Below are positions 47,687 to 60,459 of a stretch of 64,000 nt of DNA, piece by piece. The position numbers and the translations under genes were made by a program. The notes below the pieces were generated by a model. The model saw nothing but the letters and a program-made list of their open reading frames with translations. It had not been told where the DNA came from and made no database searches. Each line of letters begins with the position of its first letter. The stretch's first letter is position 1. This DNA comes from Lepturacanthus savala (Eukaryota > Chordata > Actinopteri > Scombriformes > Trichiuridae). Location of the stretch: NCBI GenBank assembly GCA_030544235.1, contig CM060465.1, positions 34,107,488-34,171,487 on the forward strand, given 5' to 3'.

Positions 47687-48284
47687 GCTTTAAGATACAG
47701 TTTCTATATAGCTTTGTGGTTTGCGACAGCAATTACAAGCTCAATTTATTTAATATCAATTTTAATTCTCTAAATAATATGTTCATTTTATGGACTCAAA
47801 ATGTGAAACCAACTAGGTAGATGTAAAATACTTGTACATGATAAAAAAGGTAAAAATGGAAATGACACACACAGAGACTGATGGAATGATGAAAGTTAAA
47901 AAATGTCTAAAAACAAGTTTCTTTCTACTGAGCCAATAGTCTCAGATATAAGCTTTTGTCATCACTTTTATTCACAACGACCGAGACACATAATCTATCA
48001 GCGTTTTCAGATGAGCTACGTTTCCCCTCGGTTCCTGTTATCTTCACAAAGAATTCACTATCCTCATTTGATCCCATAACAGCTTGGTGATCTCTCCCCA
48101 GATATTAATTAAGTCCTCTGCTCTGCTTTAATAGCTGCGGTATCTGTTGCTATACCACTAATAGGGATGGCATTTAAGCCCTGCACCTTCCTGCACAAAA
48201 TAATGAGTTTTCACGACAAATATATGAAGAATAAACGTCGGGGTCTAATCCATCCACATATGTAAAGGTGTACTGTATATGCAT

Positions 48285-49045
48285 TAGAGCGATTACATTA
48301 ATCGCCAACTCTTTTAATAATCTATTATTAAATTTGAGTCATTTTTATGAAGAAAATGTCCAAATTTCCTGGTATTAGCTTCTCAAATTGGATTATTTTC
48401 TGGTTATTTTAGTCTCCTATAATAGTAAACTGTTGACCTGGACAAAAAAGAAAATGTTGACATTTTTCACTGTTTTATAAATAGGTCTGCAACTAACAAC
48501 TATTTTGATAGTCTAGCCATCTATCAATTATTGAAACGATTAATTATTTAGTTGTTTGGTTTATAAATGAAATGTCAATCACTGTTTCCCAAAAAAAGAT
48601 CATCAGTTTACTGTGATGATTAGAGAACTAGACTAGAGAAACCAAAAATACTCAGATTCGAGAAGCTAAAACCAAGGAATTTGGAATTTTCTTTATTAAA
48701 AAATGACTCAAATTGACAACTAATTGATTAATCAACTAATTGTTGACCAATCAAATCAGCCACCATACAGGTAAACAATCCTATTTACTAAAAAAAAGGA
48801 CAATTAATCTAACATTGAACAAAATTATCTTGATTTTGGAGAAGTTTGAGATTATTTTCTGGTTTCTTTAGTCTTCTATAATAGTAAACTGATGATCTTT
48901 GGGTTGTTGTCTGTTGGTCTGGACAAAAAAAGACATTTTAGGTTGAATCTTCAGCTTTTGGGAACCACTGACACCATTGATGAAACAAACAACTAATCAA
49001 TTATTGTTTCAATAATCAATAGACTAATGGACTAATATGCAGATA
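48285..49045. repeat. MITE family B copies
   Basis: AAGAAAATGTCCAAATTTCC, CTTCTATAATAGTAAACTGA and AACTAATCAATTATTG occur in both orientations, so it is at least two partial copies facing each other. Confidence 0.7.
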
Positions 49046-51385
49046 CACTAAGGACAGAAACCTGACAATCAGCAGAAAAACATCACACAAAAGTACAAAC
49101 AAACCTATAAAAAAAACCTGTTAAATTTAGCTTGGAGGCAAATCCAGACAGGTCATTAATTGGGGCATTAATTAGTTTGAGAACAACACCCTCCATCCTT
49201 TCTCATGGAGGTGAGAGATTAACTACGGCACCCTGTTCTATAAAGATGGAGGTGAATTAAGACGTTGGGAGGGCTGCGGCGGTGGATGAATTTTTATTGA
49301 CTGACTGTGGTGGAACGTAGTGACTGCTGCCAGCGCGAGGGCCCTGTAACAGCACCAGCTAACTCCGCTCATAAATAAATGTAGTAAATGTGCTTGCTGT
49401 ACACTGCGCAGAAAATGAGAAGGGCCTGTCGTAAACAGATCCAACGCGATCGGGGGATGATATACCACGAAGTTAAAGGGGAGAGGGAGCCGCGGGGGTC
49501 CGGACGGAGACGTCAAAAACGGGGGGAAGCGGTGCTTTCCCGTCACGTCGGAATCGGGGAAGCTGGAAAAGCTGTGTCTCAGCAGGACACCAGAGACTGC
49601 TGCAAAGTGTGTGCTGAGCTTAGATCTGCATAATCACAATAATTGGATGAATGAATGAGGGAAAAACTCCGTGTGAAGTAATTACTGGCCAGAGCAGCCC
49701 AAAGCCTCCTTTTAAAATAATAAATTACCTCAATAAATAAGTCCAGGAATCACTTTTAGTGGTGCAGTTTTTCTAAGTCGTATTACCACCGGGAGTTATA
49801 AGGAATGGTGTCTGTGCCAGGTTTCTTTGGAGTGGTTGGAGATGCACGGTTGGACAAAAAAATAATATTTTTATTAAATTCAGGCAGGTGGAGGACTTTA
49901 TCCTTTAAATATGAGCATCCTTTTTAAGAGCACGTAGCTCATTCAATGATTGTTTCCAAAGAAAATACAACTTCCAGGGAATGCCGGTTGTAGCTAGGGT
50001 TGGGTATCAAGTATCCATTGACCAGAAGAAGAAGACGCTTAGCACCAACGAAGAAGAAGCTGCCGGACGTATTGGCATTACTGTGTGATAATGGTCTAAA
50101 GTATGGCTACACTTCAATCAAAGCTCATCTAAGTGCAACACTCACCAATAAATGAGTGCAGTCCGAATCCGGTAAGCAAAGTGATATGTTTTATGCCAAC
50201 TATGAGGCAGCTAACAAGTTATCCCACATATTTTTTCCGTTTTAGATTTACCCAGATACAGTAGTGCTTTTGTTTGGCTACACAATCACAAACCACTAAA
50301 ACAGGTGCTCTAATAGGAGATACAAGATCAGAGACCTTTATTTAAACCTCAAAGGTCACTGGGGTTTCCCTAAATTGCAATGATGTTGAGGTATAGGAGC
50401 GTAAAAGATGTATATACACTAACATAAAAAAATATACAACGCAACGTGAAAATATACAATCAGATAAAATCAGGGTTAAAACAGATGGATATGGGGGCAG
50501 GTTCAGAGTGAACTCGCACTACTTTAAGCGAGAGATAGTCAACTAAATGGGTTCGATAAGTTCTGATGGTCCAATTCACCGTGGATGATGTATATAAAGG
50601 TAAGTGTCCAGTAAGGGCTTTGTAAATAAAAAGTGTTTATCTCGCCTCTGCGCAAGGAAGGTCCAGCCAACATTATTATACAAAGAGCAGTGGTGGGTAT
50701 TATTGGGATGGTCAGTGATAAATCTGATGGCAGAGTGTAATGTACCGGAGTAATATGACAAGATTATCAATATGATGTTTAAATATCAAGGTATTTGTAC
50801 TCAATCGAGGCCGTTGGCATCACAAATTAGACAAATTATTACAAAACACACCAAATGAAAGCCTACAAAAGTTTGGAGGTCTACAACTTTTTGTCAGCGG
50901 ATGGGTCCTCAACCTTGGTACCAAACAGCTCCCAGATGAATATCATTTGGTCTTCGCCAGGGTGAGTGTTTGTTCCTTCTGTTTTATGCGTATTTGCTAG
51001 CTGCTAGCAATAGCGTCTATAATGATCGGCACATTACACTGCAATTCAAAAATTAGCTTTCTAATATAGACCTACTTGCGGCTAATGCTAATGGCCACGG
51101 GCATTAGTGGATTCAGCTCCTCCAGAACGTAAATGTAGGTTAAAAATCCAGAGTTTGCGTTAGTTTTTTTCCTTTTTCAACTTTTGTGAACCATTACTTT
51201 AGTTACTAAGAAACACCCCTTGTCTTTTTCTTGGTTGGAGCGATTGGCGCAGCCCCAAACTACACAAATCATTGGCATCTTTGCAAGCATTAACTTCATT
51301 TCCTGCCCTCCATCATCGTTTTGTGATGCAGTTGCGGAGGAATTGGGCCATCCGCTCATCTCTAGGTGTATTTGTATCACTAGAA

Positions 51386-52098
51386 CAGTGGTTCTCAAAG
51401 GGGTCCAGGAGCCCCAGGTGCCAGGGGGTCCCCAGAAAAAAGGAGAATAATATATTTTCACTATAATTCCACAGTGATAGAATATAGGACCATTTGTACA
51501 AAGGACGACCATAATTTAAAATAAATACATTAATTTAATAGTTTTTATTTCCAATTATTTTTTGTATATAATTTTCCCTTTATACATTAATTTAATTTTA
51601 AATTGTTCATTTTATGACATGAAAATGAATGGGGAAACGAATAAATAAATTAATATATACATTTTTAATTGAATAAATAAATTAGAAAATCAATAAAAGA
51701 GAAATTAATTCTTAAATAAATAGATTTTTTAAATTAATTATATGGAAAATAAATACATTTAGATATTTACTGGTGTATTTATCTATGTACATTATGTATT
51801 TATTCTTGATTGATGGCAGTTTCAGTCCTCCATAATTTTGGCCTTTTATATCTTGAGGTAATTTTAAGAATTAATTAAATTAATTAAAATTCCTTTAAAT
51901 GTACTGGTGTATTTATTTATATACTTAGTCATTATTTATTTATTCTTGTTTATGGCAGGTTCAATCCTCAATAATTTTGGCTTCGGGTTTGTGACGCTTT
52001 CTTTTATAAAACATCTTAAAGCACAAATCTTATGATGATGAGATCTGTGGTCTGTTTTTTGAGTTTAAGAGTCCTTCAAGAACTGTGCTAAACCACGA
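51386..52098 (+). mobile_element. hAT-like family C copy
   Basis: Starts CAGTGGTTCTCAAAGGGG, continues GGTCCCCAGAAAAAAGGAG and an AT-rich body of ATAAATAAATTA type, and ends near TTTAAGAGTCCTTCAAGAAC. Non-coding. Confidence 0.65.
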
Positions 52099-52845
52099 CC
52101 TCCTGGTAATTAGCATAATCAACAGGCTAGAAAACGTACATTGAAAGGATCCCAAATATTAGCGTTGTAACGTTTCCTCTTAAAACCCAGCAACCAGGCT
52201 CAGTGAAATATGTTCATTAAGCATTTGGAGGATCCGTGTTGAATTAGGCTCACAGTCAAACCACAAACATGATTGGCCGGAGGTTCTGGCTCTGCTGGAG
52301 TATTTAAAAAAAGAAAATTAGCTTTCTCCTCAGTACTCAGTATTAGTATTTTTTGCCATGACAAACACATATTTACATATTCATGAGCAACCATCACTGG
52401 CTTTACTGATGCACACACTCCTGTAGGAGGGAGAGAGGACGACGGATGACGATAAAAGAAAAAAGGGGGATAGAAAAGTGAGGAAAAACTCCAATCTTTT
52501 GAGTCATCATTAAAGTAAATAAACTGGTCTCGCAGGGGAGGAGAGGAAAAGGCTGAGTTCATAGCCGAGGTCTGGGAAAGAGAGAGATGGAAGGACTGAG
52601 GATAGGAGATGTGTAGGAGTAAATAACAGTGTGTGTGTGTAGGTAGATGTGTGCATTTGTGTCCATGCCAACTGAGAGTGATCAAACACCCCTCTTGCTG
52701 CTCTGTGCCGCAGTGCCCCATTGATGAATAGGGCGGGTTGGGGGGAGCTGGCAGGACGGGTAGCGGACTAAGCCAAGAGGCGTCCCGGCTCCCTCCATTT
52801 TTTTCTTTTTTTCTTTTTTAATTGGCCACGGGGGAAGAGGTCTAC

Positions 52846-53005
52846 CTGCATGACAATGAGAAGGTCGAAGACCAAGATGAAGGAGGCCAGGAAGGCTCTG
52901 GAGACCTCATCGCTGGGCAGGAAGCCTCTGTTCAGGTTGTCCCAGCTGATCCAGTCGGTGCTGATCACCAGAACCACCACTGACGTCAGGCAGATCAGCA
53001 CCGTC
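52846..53005 (-). CDS. tmem117: tmem117 coding exon (two membrane segments)
   Basis: This 160-nt exon has acceptor CCTTTGCAG and donor CAG|GTAGAC on the minus strand. Its first base completes the split Trp codon. It encodes a hydrophobic segment TVLICLTSVVVLVIST, the nearly invariant loop DWISWDNLNRGFLPSDEVSR, and a second hydrophobic segment FLASFILVFDLLIVMQ. The match to human TMEM117 is almost residue for residue, so this is probably the most constrained part of the protein. Confidence 0.97.
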
Positions 53006-53194
53006 CTGCAAAGGGGAGGACGAGGAGGGTAAAAAGAAAAAAGAGGAGAGATATATGAATGATGAGCGTTTGAAAAGAAGCAGACCTTGGAAAAATAAAA
53101 CACACTGAACCCTCTGTTGCATAGCACTGCTATATGGCAACACCATGCAAATTTTGTCTGTAATTTGGGCCCAGAATGCATTGCGGTATTCGGG

Positions 53195-53895
53195 TTTGCT
53201 GCAAATAGGGTTTTGTTTTTGAGTTGGAAACTTTACATGGGAATTAACGGGAATATATGGAAATAAATGGGATTGGAAGGTTGGCCCTTAAATGGAAAAA
53301 ATATATCAAAGCATGATCTTGGCTAAATCAACCAGATTTAAAGGGATAGTTCAACATTTGTGATAATTTGCCCATTGTCATGATTTGACAATTCCTTGGG
53401 AATTAATGGGAACAAACAGGAATAAATCCACAATTTGCAAAATTGAAAGTTGGCCCTTAACAAGGAATTTAAGTATAGTTGGGGAAAATATATTGTAATA
53501 TTGTAATATAGTTCAACATTTGTGAAAATTCGCTCAATGTCATGATTTCCATAATCACCTAGCAATAAGGTGCTTTACCTTTTTTTTGTTGGAAAAACTT
53601 CCATGGGAATTAAAGGGAATATATGGCAATAAACAGGAATAAATCCCAAATTGGAAGGTTGGCCCTTACCAGGAAACTTAAATATAGTTGGGGGGAAATA
53701 ATTTGTAGCATAATCTTGGCTAAAACAACCAGATTCAAAGGGATAGTTCAACATTTTTTTAAAATTCGCCCATTCTCATGATTCTAATAGTCACAGTAAT
53801 GGGTGCTTTACCTTTTTTGTTGGAAACTTTCCATGGGAATCAATGGGATTATATGGGAATTAAATGGGAACAAATTTCCACCTTTGCAACCCTAG
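53195..53895. repeat. family D tandem copies
   Basis: Three to four imperfect units, each with TTTCCATGGGAATTAATGGG and GGAAGGTTGGCCCTTA, ending in TTTGCAACCCTAGG. Confidence 0.75.
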
Positions 53896-54230
53896 GAGGT
53901 TTATGTAAAAAGGAGTGAAAACAGGATTTCCTGGTCATATGATGTGATGATTTTTTTGTCCTTCAAAGTAAAAGTAAAAACATTGAGCCAAAGCAATTGC
54001 AATAAAGGGTTAAATATATTTCAGAATTTAAATTAGACGTTAATATTGTTTATCTTGCAAGACAAACAACTCACTCACGTCAAAAGCGAGAAAAGATAAA
54101 TCAAGCGGCACCATTTACTTTCTTTCTTTTCATCCACCCAATAATGGATTGAACAACAATTTTTACCTGGATGTGAAAAATGGCAACAGATGAAGCTTCC
54201 AGGAAGATGAATGTGCTGCCAAGGAACAAC

Positions 54231-54253
54231 TGTGTGTGTGTGTGCGTGTGTGT

Positions 54254-54287
<34 letters not shown>
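54231..54287. repeat. (TG)n microsatellite
   Basis: About 28 TG units with two interruptions. Confidence 0.95.
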
Positions 54288-54289
<2 letters not shown>

Positions 54290-55074
54290 TCATATTTCCA
54301 TATATTTCCATATTTAACATGAGCCAAAATATTTCATTTACCTTTTCTTACGTCTTTTCTCTCGTGTTACTTCCCCACTGTCTGAATTTTAAGTTTATTC
54401 CGTACTGCTGTAATTCTGCATTCGCTGTTTACTGGAAAAAATTCTGAAGAGAAACGATGACAAAAGCTGGTATTATTCTCCTCAGTGTTTGTCTCAATGT
54501 CACCCAGTGATTGCTTGTGTGCATTCTCACACCACAACGTTGGCTGGCTGCTCTGCAGATAGCGAGTGCCAGCTCATATCCCACTTCAGCAGTTAGCGAG
54601 ATACATTTCTCAGGGTTATTCTGCAGCAGGATTCTTACAATTACAATTCTCCCCATGACTCTTTGGCGTGTGCACTGAAAAAAGTAATATAATAATAATA
54701 AGTATATATAATAATCCTGTCAAACTAAAACAAAGATGTTCAGATAAATATAAACCTTAACCTGATCTTAATTCTTTGCCTTCATCCAAATAATATTGCT
54801 AACAATTTTATGTGACTTCAAATATAATTAGTATTCCCCATCTTATAAACTATAAAGAAAGACATTTGGCCAATAGAGTACTTTAAATATAGGAACCTTA
54901 CATTAAATAATGTAATAAATATTTATAAATAAGTTTGTTTATGGTCATAAAGTTACCGGTAAATGCTAGCTAGCCAGCTACGATCATGCTAGCTATCGTC
55001 CGTTTGCAGGTTGCTAGCTAGCCATCTTAAATTGGGCAATTTACTTAAACTTTAATTGTCAGCAAATGCTTTTC

Positions 55075-55355
55075 TACTTTTATTTTTATAAATACAATAA
55101 GAAAATAGTTTAATATAATATCAGTAATAGAGAATATTTAGATATTTAATTTAGATGATGATCCTCAGTGGGATTTATAGGATTTTATGGACAAATAATT
55201 AGCTTATTTCACGTTTTTTGTCCCTGATTTGACTCTGTTTGGTCTTGTTTGAACTTTTAAATAAAGATAGATTTATTTTGATTCCAGGTTTAAGTCCAAT
55301 AACCTTTGTGGTTGTAGAGATATTCCACATTTCTTATCATTTATAGCAGGAAAAC
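55075..55355 (+). repeat. interspersed repeat family A, copy 4 (partial)
   Basis: AATACAATAAGAAAATAGTT, GATGATCCTCAGTGG, TTTATTTTGATTCCAGGTTT and TTATAGCAGGAAAAC, in the same order as the copies at 2430 and 16300. Confidence 0.7.
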
Positions 55356-56718
55356 GGCCTCTTAACATCTGCATATTAAACTTTTGTCACTATCCACCAA
55401 CCCCCATATATCAGTCATATTTCACCTACTGAATTCCTAAACGATATCACATCCACCATTGATCGTGATATCACGAGTCGGGGGGGAAAAAGTGACAGCG
55501 GTGCTCGTCCACTTGCATTTCAATCGCAGGTGAATCAATTCAAATTTAAAATAAAAAAAACGCCAAAGAGCCGTCTTTTGAAGCTGAGTCTCGATCCTCG
55601 ATATCAAACAAGACGTGGAACGGCGTCCTCCGTGTCCTTCACGTCTCCCTCCGACCCTGACGTGAACCGGCGGAGAGGCGGCTTCACGTCGTATTTGACT
55701 GACAGCTCCGGGTGTTGTAATCCATGGAAACGAGGAGCGGTTCTACCAGGCCGTGTCGTAACGGGCCGTATCGGACACGGTTTGCAGCAGCATTTGCTTA
55801 GCAGTTATTTAGGGGTGTTTTTTTTTTGTTTTTGCAGCCTGTTGGTACGAGAAGGTTCACCCCGTGACCTTGCTGTGTCCATTGATTTTCACCCTGTTCT
55901 TCTAATTAAAGGTGCTGACACTGAGTGAGGGAAGATTAACACGGATATTGACTGCGTGTAACCCGTGGAGAGACCACATACAAGAGCGGGCATCTACTAC
56001 ACAGGAATATATGATGCGTTTAGGGACCTGGTTTAAAAGCCCAAAAAGTACAGATTTACATTGGTGTCTTAGAATAGAATATAGAATAAAATAGTCCTTT
56101 ATCGTCATTGAACGTAACGTGTAGCTGGTGTGCTGGTAGATGGCGTTTATCAAAAGTCTTGTCTAGTATTAGCATGTAGATAACCTGATTTGGTTCAGGT
56201 TATCTTTCATTGTTTTATCGTTCTGATCAGAAACCATCATGGCCGCCAGTGGTGGAGAACCTGCTTCCTTGGCGGAAAGTAGTCATGTATTAGTCATGTT
56301 TATTTTCAATGAAATAATATAATTCTTAAAATTAATTGGCACATTTGTCTAAACATTATGAGGAAGAATGTGTTTGTAGTGTTAATTAGCAGCTTAGATA
56401 CTTTGCCTTATCCTAAATTATGGTTTAAACTGGACAACATGTCAATAATAATTGAATTACCAGAAGTTAATATGCACATTACAACAGTAGAACACTATTT
56501 TACAACTGTAGAGTATTTTACTATATTTATTTTCAAGCAGGGCATCTTGGCTAGATCATTTTATGGGAAACAAAATGCAAATAGCATTACAGTAATGTAA
56601 ATGTAATGTAAACGGATTCAACTGTATATTTATCTTCCTCAAATTGAATATATATAATATATTGATCATCTGGGCGATCCTTATAATTAATACAACTCAT
56701 AAAAGCCAAAATATCTAT

Positions 56719-57123
56719 GGAGCTAAATTTGGATCAATTGTCCTAAACTTGAATCTTCTAATCTTGAGTTCTGATAAATACATCAATGTATGCAAAATAA
56801 AAACAAGCGTACACTTATTTAGGTTAAATATAATTAGGATTTACACTTCTAATTAATTAGAACAAATTATTTATATTTTGATATTTGGGGATCCCATTTC
56901 TCTCAGTTGTATAGTCTATTTTTCATATATTTTATGGTTTCAATTATTTCAGATCTTGCTTTTTCAGTTTCAGACTGAAAATTAGTTTATTCAAACTAAT
57001 TCAGAGTGAAGCATAATTATATTTAACCTGGAAAAAAGAAGCGTACGCTTGTTTTTATTTTGCATACATTGATGTATTTATCAGAAGTTTCAAGTTTAAA
57101 ACAATTGACCCAAATACAGTTCC
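56719..57123. repeat. long imperfect inverted repeat (hairpin / foldback element)
   Basis: Arm 1 (56719-56849) and arm 2 (57004-57123) are reverse complements over about 120-130 bp, including the exact stretch AAGCG/GCTTG + TTTTTATTTTGCATACATTG (and its complement). The spacer is about 155 bp. No coding sequence. Confidence 0.8.
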
Positions 57124-57377
57124 ATACATATTGAATGTGTGTTCTTCTAATGTGGAAATATTATTTCTTAGGGCCTAAAGAGATGAGTGTTTTAGGGTTA
57201 AATAAAACAAAATGAGTAAAATATATAAAAAGCACAGTGGTACCCACAGTCATTGCACAATCCCATTTCACAACCCATACCTGTACATATGCACTATATC
57301 CATAAGGCCGTATGAATATGATGCATTCATATATCTCATGGCCTTGCATTGAGGGAGGTTATTAGAAGACGACGTAC

Positions 57378-57475
57378 CAGAAGAGAACGATCCTGTTGTT
57401 GCCTTGTTTCCAGAACCTTCTGGCAGCTTTGCCCCAGGCCGGGTAATGCTGGTCCTGAAGCATCATATCTGTCAC
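57378..57475 (-). CDS. tmem117: tmem117 coding exon
   Basis: This 98-nt exon has a minus-strand acceptor TTTGTGCAG and donor TG|GTACGT. It encodes VTDMMLQDQHYPAWGKAARR, then FWKQGNNRIVLF plus the first two bases of a Trp codon that the next exon completes. It matches the human segment VTDMMLQDKPYPDWGK, which is a loop followed by the start of the next membrane segment. Confidence 0.95.
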
Positions 57476-57608
57476 CTGCACAAATTAACACAAAAAAGAA
57501 AATGCATAATTAATTAATTGATTAGTCTGGACTCAGCTTAGCGTAACGATCTGTGTGAGGAGGGGGGATTTTAAAGGCTGCGAGCATTGACCTCCTGGAG
57601 TCTCTGCT

Positions 57609-57623
57609 GGTTGCCTAGCAACC
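57609..57623. promoter_or_regulatory. RFX X-box-like motif
   Basis: GGTTGCCTAGCAACC contains GTTGCC-T-AGCAAC, an exact fit to the X-box pattern, about 135 bp upstream (in gene direction) of the tmem117 exon at 57378-57475. Confidence 0.35.
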
Positions 57624-57694
57624 CCATAGTGACAAGATAAAAAAAACAAAGCCAAGTTGATGGTTTCCCTTCAGATTTCAGTCTTTGTACTAAG

Positions 57695-58040
57695 CTACAC
57701 TGCAAAAAATGAAATATTACCAATTAAAACAATTATTTTTCCTGATGTGTGTCAATTTGGTCTTGTTTTAATGATAAAAGACGACCATTTTCTTAAAAAA
57801 AAAGACTGTTTATTATAATAATTTGCATTTTAAGATCTTCTATTGATATTGAAAGTTGTTTTTAAATGTGCTCTATAAATAAATTTGATTGATAAAATCA
57901 AGAACAACTTGAAATAAGATTGTGTGCCAGTGGAATAAGGTAATTCTACTGAATATTGGACTAATTGTACCAAACACAAGATATTTTTAATCTTCTTATC
58001 TAACTCTCAGCAAGAAACAAATATCTTAATATAATATTTT
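57695..58040. repeat. CACTGCAAAAA-type interspersed element
   Basis: Starts ACACTGCAAAAAATGAAAT and contains AATTTGGTCTTGTTTTAA and GGAATAAGGTAATTCTACTG. Related segments lie at 28190-28560 and 17960-18150. A common fish non-autonomous repeat type. Confidence 0.6.
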
Positions 58041-58104
58041 CCAAAATGTTGAGCTTAATTGGTACATGATACATTATGCATGTACAATTATTGAATAAAT
58101 AAAT

Positions 58105-58315
58105 ATTTGCTTCCAGTAGAGCTGCAACCATTAAGTCGATTAGTTGCCTATTAAATTAATATCGATTACTATTTGATTTGAGATTTGAGTCATTTTTAGG
58201 AAGAAAATGTCAAAATTCTCTGGTTCCAGCTTCTCTTCTCTGATTATTTCCTGGTTTCTTTATTCTTCTATAATAATAAACTGATGATCTTTGGGTTCAT
58301 CTTTTTCATATTTAG
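58105..58315. repeat. MITE family B copy
   Basis: AGAGCTGCAACCATTAAGTC, then AAGAAAATGTCAAAATTCTC and AATAATAAACTGATGATCTT. Confidence 0.75.
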
Positions 58316-59194
58316 AAATTATGACAAATGGATATGACACAAAAACACCTGTGAATCCACAGCACCCCACATTAATCTATAATTGTAATGAAACAATTAG
58401 TTTCCTGTTGTTATAGCAACAGATTATGTTTTCTCAATCAATGTAATTTGATGTGTGTGTGTAAGATTTGGATAGGATGAGAAATGACTCTTTCTGGTTT
58501 TAATTTGAGTGCATATATATATTCCACCTCCTGCTTTACCAATACATTTTAATTATACACATCCAACACAAGCCAAATGATAAATAAAGCCAATTAAAAG
58601 AGGTTATGAAGCCTCGAGGAAAAAAAAGACTCCCGTATATAATTTATAATACTCGATAATGGATATTAATTAACACTTCCACTGTGATTAAATACTAATG
58701 ATAGTGATGTAACTGACTGTAATTGTTTTCTTATTAATGATGTAGTTGTACCTGTGTGTCGTGGTGCTTTATCAGCGATTGAGAATCTTTTCATATCGTT
58801 AAATCAGATGTAGATGTAGGCAGAGCCGTAGCAGACAGATCTTTAAATGTGAGAACAAAAATGCACACGGTTGGTTCATTGTGTGAAAGGCGCTGCAGAG
58901 GCAAGGTCAATTCGTCAATAAAGCTCCTCGCTGCGGATACTGGAGCTCATATTGGAAATGGGAAGGTGGTGGTGGTGGTGGTGGGGGTTGAAACAGGCAA
59001 TCGGTGAGATGTTCCTGATGTTGCAGCATTGCAAAAAAAACAGACACTTCCTGTCCGCTCATCTAGTAAATCTGCTCTGCTGCAGGAGACTCAGAGGTCA
59101 TCTTCAACGCTTCTGAATTAATCACAAACCTTCGGAGCAATTTCTAGAATCAGCATTTCAGCTCGGACTACACATGCACATGTGTATATGTACA

Positions 59195-59295
59195 ATGCAT
59201 ATGTAAAGTATTCACAGCACTTCACTTTTTACACATTTTGCGACATTTTACAGCCTTATTCCAAAATGGATTCAATTCAGTTTTTCCCTCAAGAT
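59195..59295 (+). mobile_element. Tc1-like transposon end fragment (second family)
   Basis: ATGTAAAGTATTCACAGCAC, then TTCACTTTTTACACATTTTG and CAGCCTTATTCCAAAATGGA resemble the terminal region of a Tc1-like family common in fishes. Only about 100 bp remain. Confidence 0.6.
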
Positions 59296-59599
59296 TATTT
59301 TTCCAGATGCACTGTATGTATGTATATGCATATACCTCTACTCCATATACATCTTACTATATATACCTTTTCTAGTCATGTAGAATTTTACATATTTTCA
59401 ATATTATCAATATATCAATACATTTTACTAATGCATATGTGTATATATGTATATATCCTTGCATTTTTAATTTTTTATACATATTTTAACATATATTATA
59501 TATTGAATATTATATATATGTCCTTTCTATTAATTATCTTATAGCTTATATTTAATATACTTGTATTATCCTTTATACTACCTCTCACCTTGGGCTATT

Positions 59600-59770
59600 T
59601 CCTTATTTTCCAATGTAGATAACTTTAAACTAATCATAAATCCACTCTATACATTTCTAATGTGGTAAATGACTATTCCAGCTGTAAATGTCTGGTTTTT
59701 GCTGCATTAATATCTACATAGGTGTATAGAGGCCCATTTCCAGCAACTTCCTTTGACGAAATTAAATTAA
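59600..59770 (-). mobile_element. Tc1-like transposon fragment
   Basis: GATAACTTTAAACTAATCAT, then TAATGTGGTAAATGACTATT and CCAGCTGTAAATGTC are the reverse complement of the internal end region of the element at 34560-35022. Confidence 0.6.
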
Positions 59771-60459
59771 TATTTCAAATATAAATCATTATTTCTAATC
59801 TTTTCATTGTGTTGACTATATTTTCTGTTAATTGTACAACTCATAGTGGTAAATAAGTGTGTCTTTTCATGGAAAACACTAAATTGTCTGGGTGCTGTAT
59901 AGGTAACCATGTGTAATTAATTTATTTCTATTATTCCAATAATTCCATATGCAGTAATCTACATTACACCATGTGAACTTTTACAACCATGTATAACAAA
60001 GGTGTGTCCAGGCTACGGCTGTGCAATTAATTGAATTTTAAATGCGTTTTCACAATTTTTGATTAAATTACGCGAGTGCATGACAATTAAATAATGTTTG
60101 CAATAGGAGAAAGTCAAAAACATAAAAGAACCATTGTTCAGTTCTCTCAAAATTGTGTTCAAATTGGTTTATTGTGCATTTAAAAGTTGAAACAATGATT
60201 TTATGTCAAATGGTGTAAAAAACAATGATAAATTGTAAATATTTAATCCACCTAGAATGTAAAACTTGTTGATTTAAATTTTTCAAACCTTTTTTAAGAG
60301 ACTTAATGTATGCATATGTATTACATTTACATTACATTACATTTATATTAAGTTTTTTAAGGTTATATATATATATGTACTTGGCATCACAACAAATGTG
60401 TTTCAATATTCACCCAAATAATCATAATGATGATATCTATCTATATTGAGCAGCCCTGG

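Larger units (their letters stand above)
46731..52845. other. tmem117 intron
   Basis: It contains family C copies (47240-47686 and 51386-52098), a family B copy (48285-49045) and a CpG-containing, GC-richer stretch near 49420-49600. Otherwise it is AT-rich sequence without recognised genes. Short open frames here (for example 49388-49633 on +) show no domain. Confidence 0.45.
53006..57377. other. tmem117 intron
   Basis: It holds family D tandem copies (53195-53895), a (TG)n block (54231-54287), a GCTAGC-rich patch (54965-55025), a family A copy (55075-55355), a CpG-dense patch (55560-55800) and a hairpin-forming inverted repeat (56719-57123). No further exon was recognised. Confidence 0.45.

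Noticed and set aside
59182..59544. 120-codon AT-rich frame
   Set aside because: Overlaps a Tc1-like end fragment and AT-rich simple sequence; the Tyr/Ile/Phe-rich translation shows no domain.
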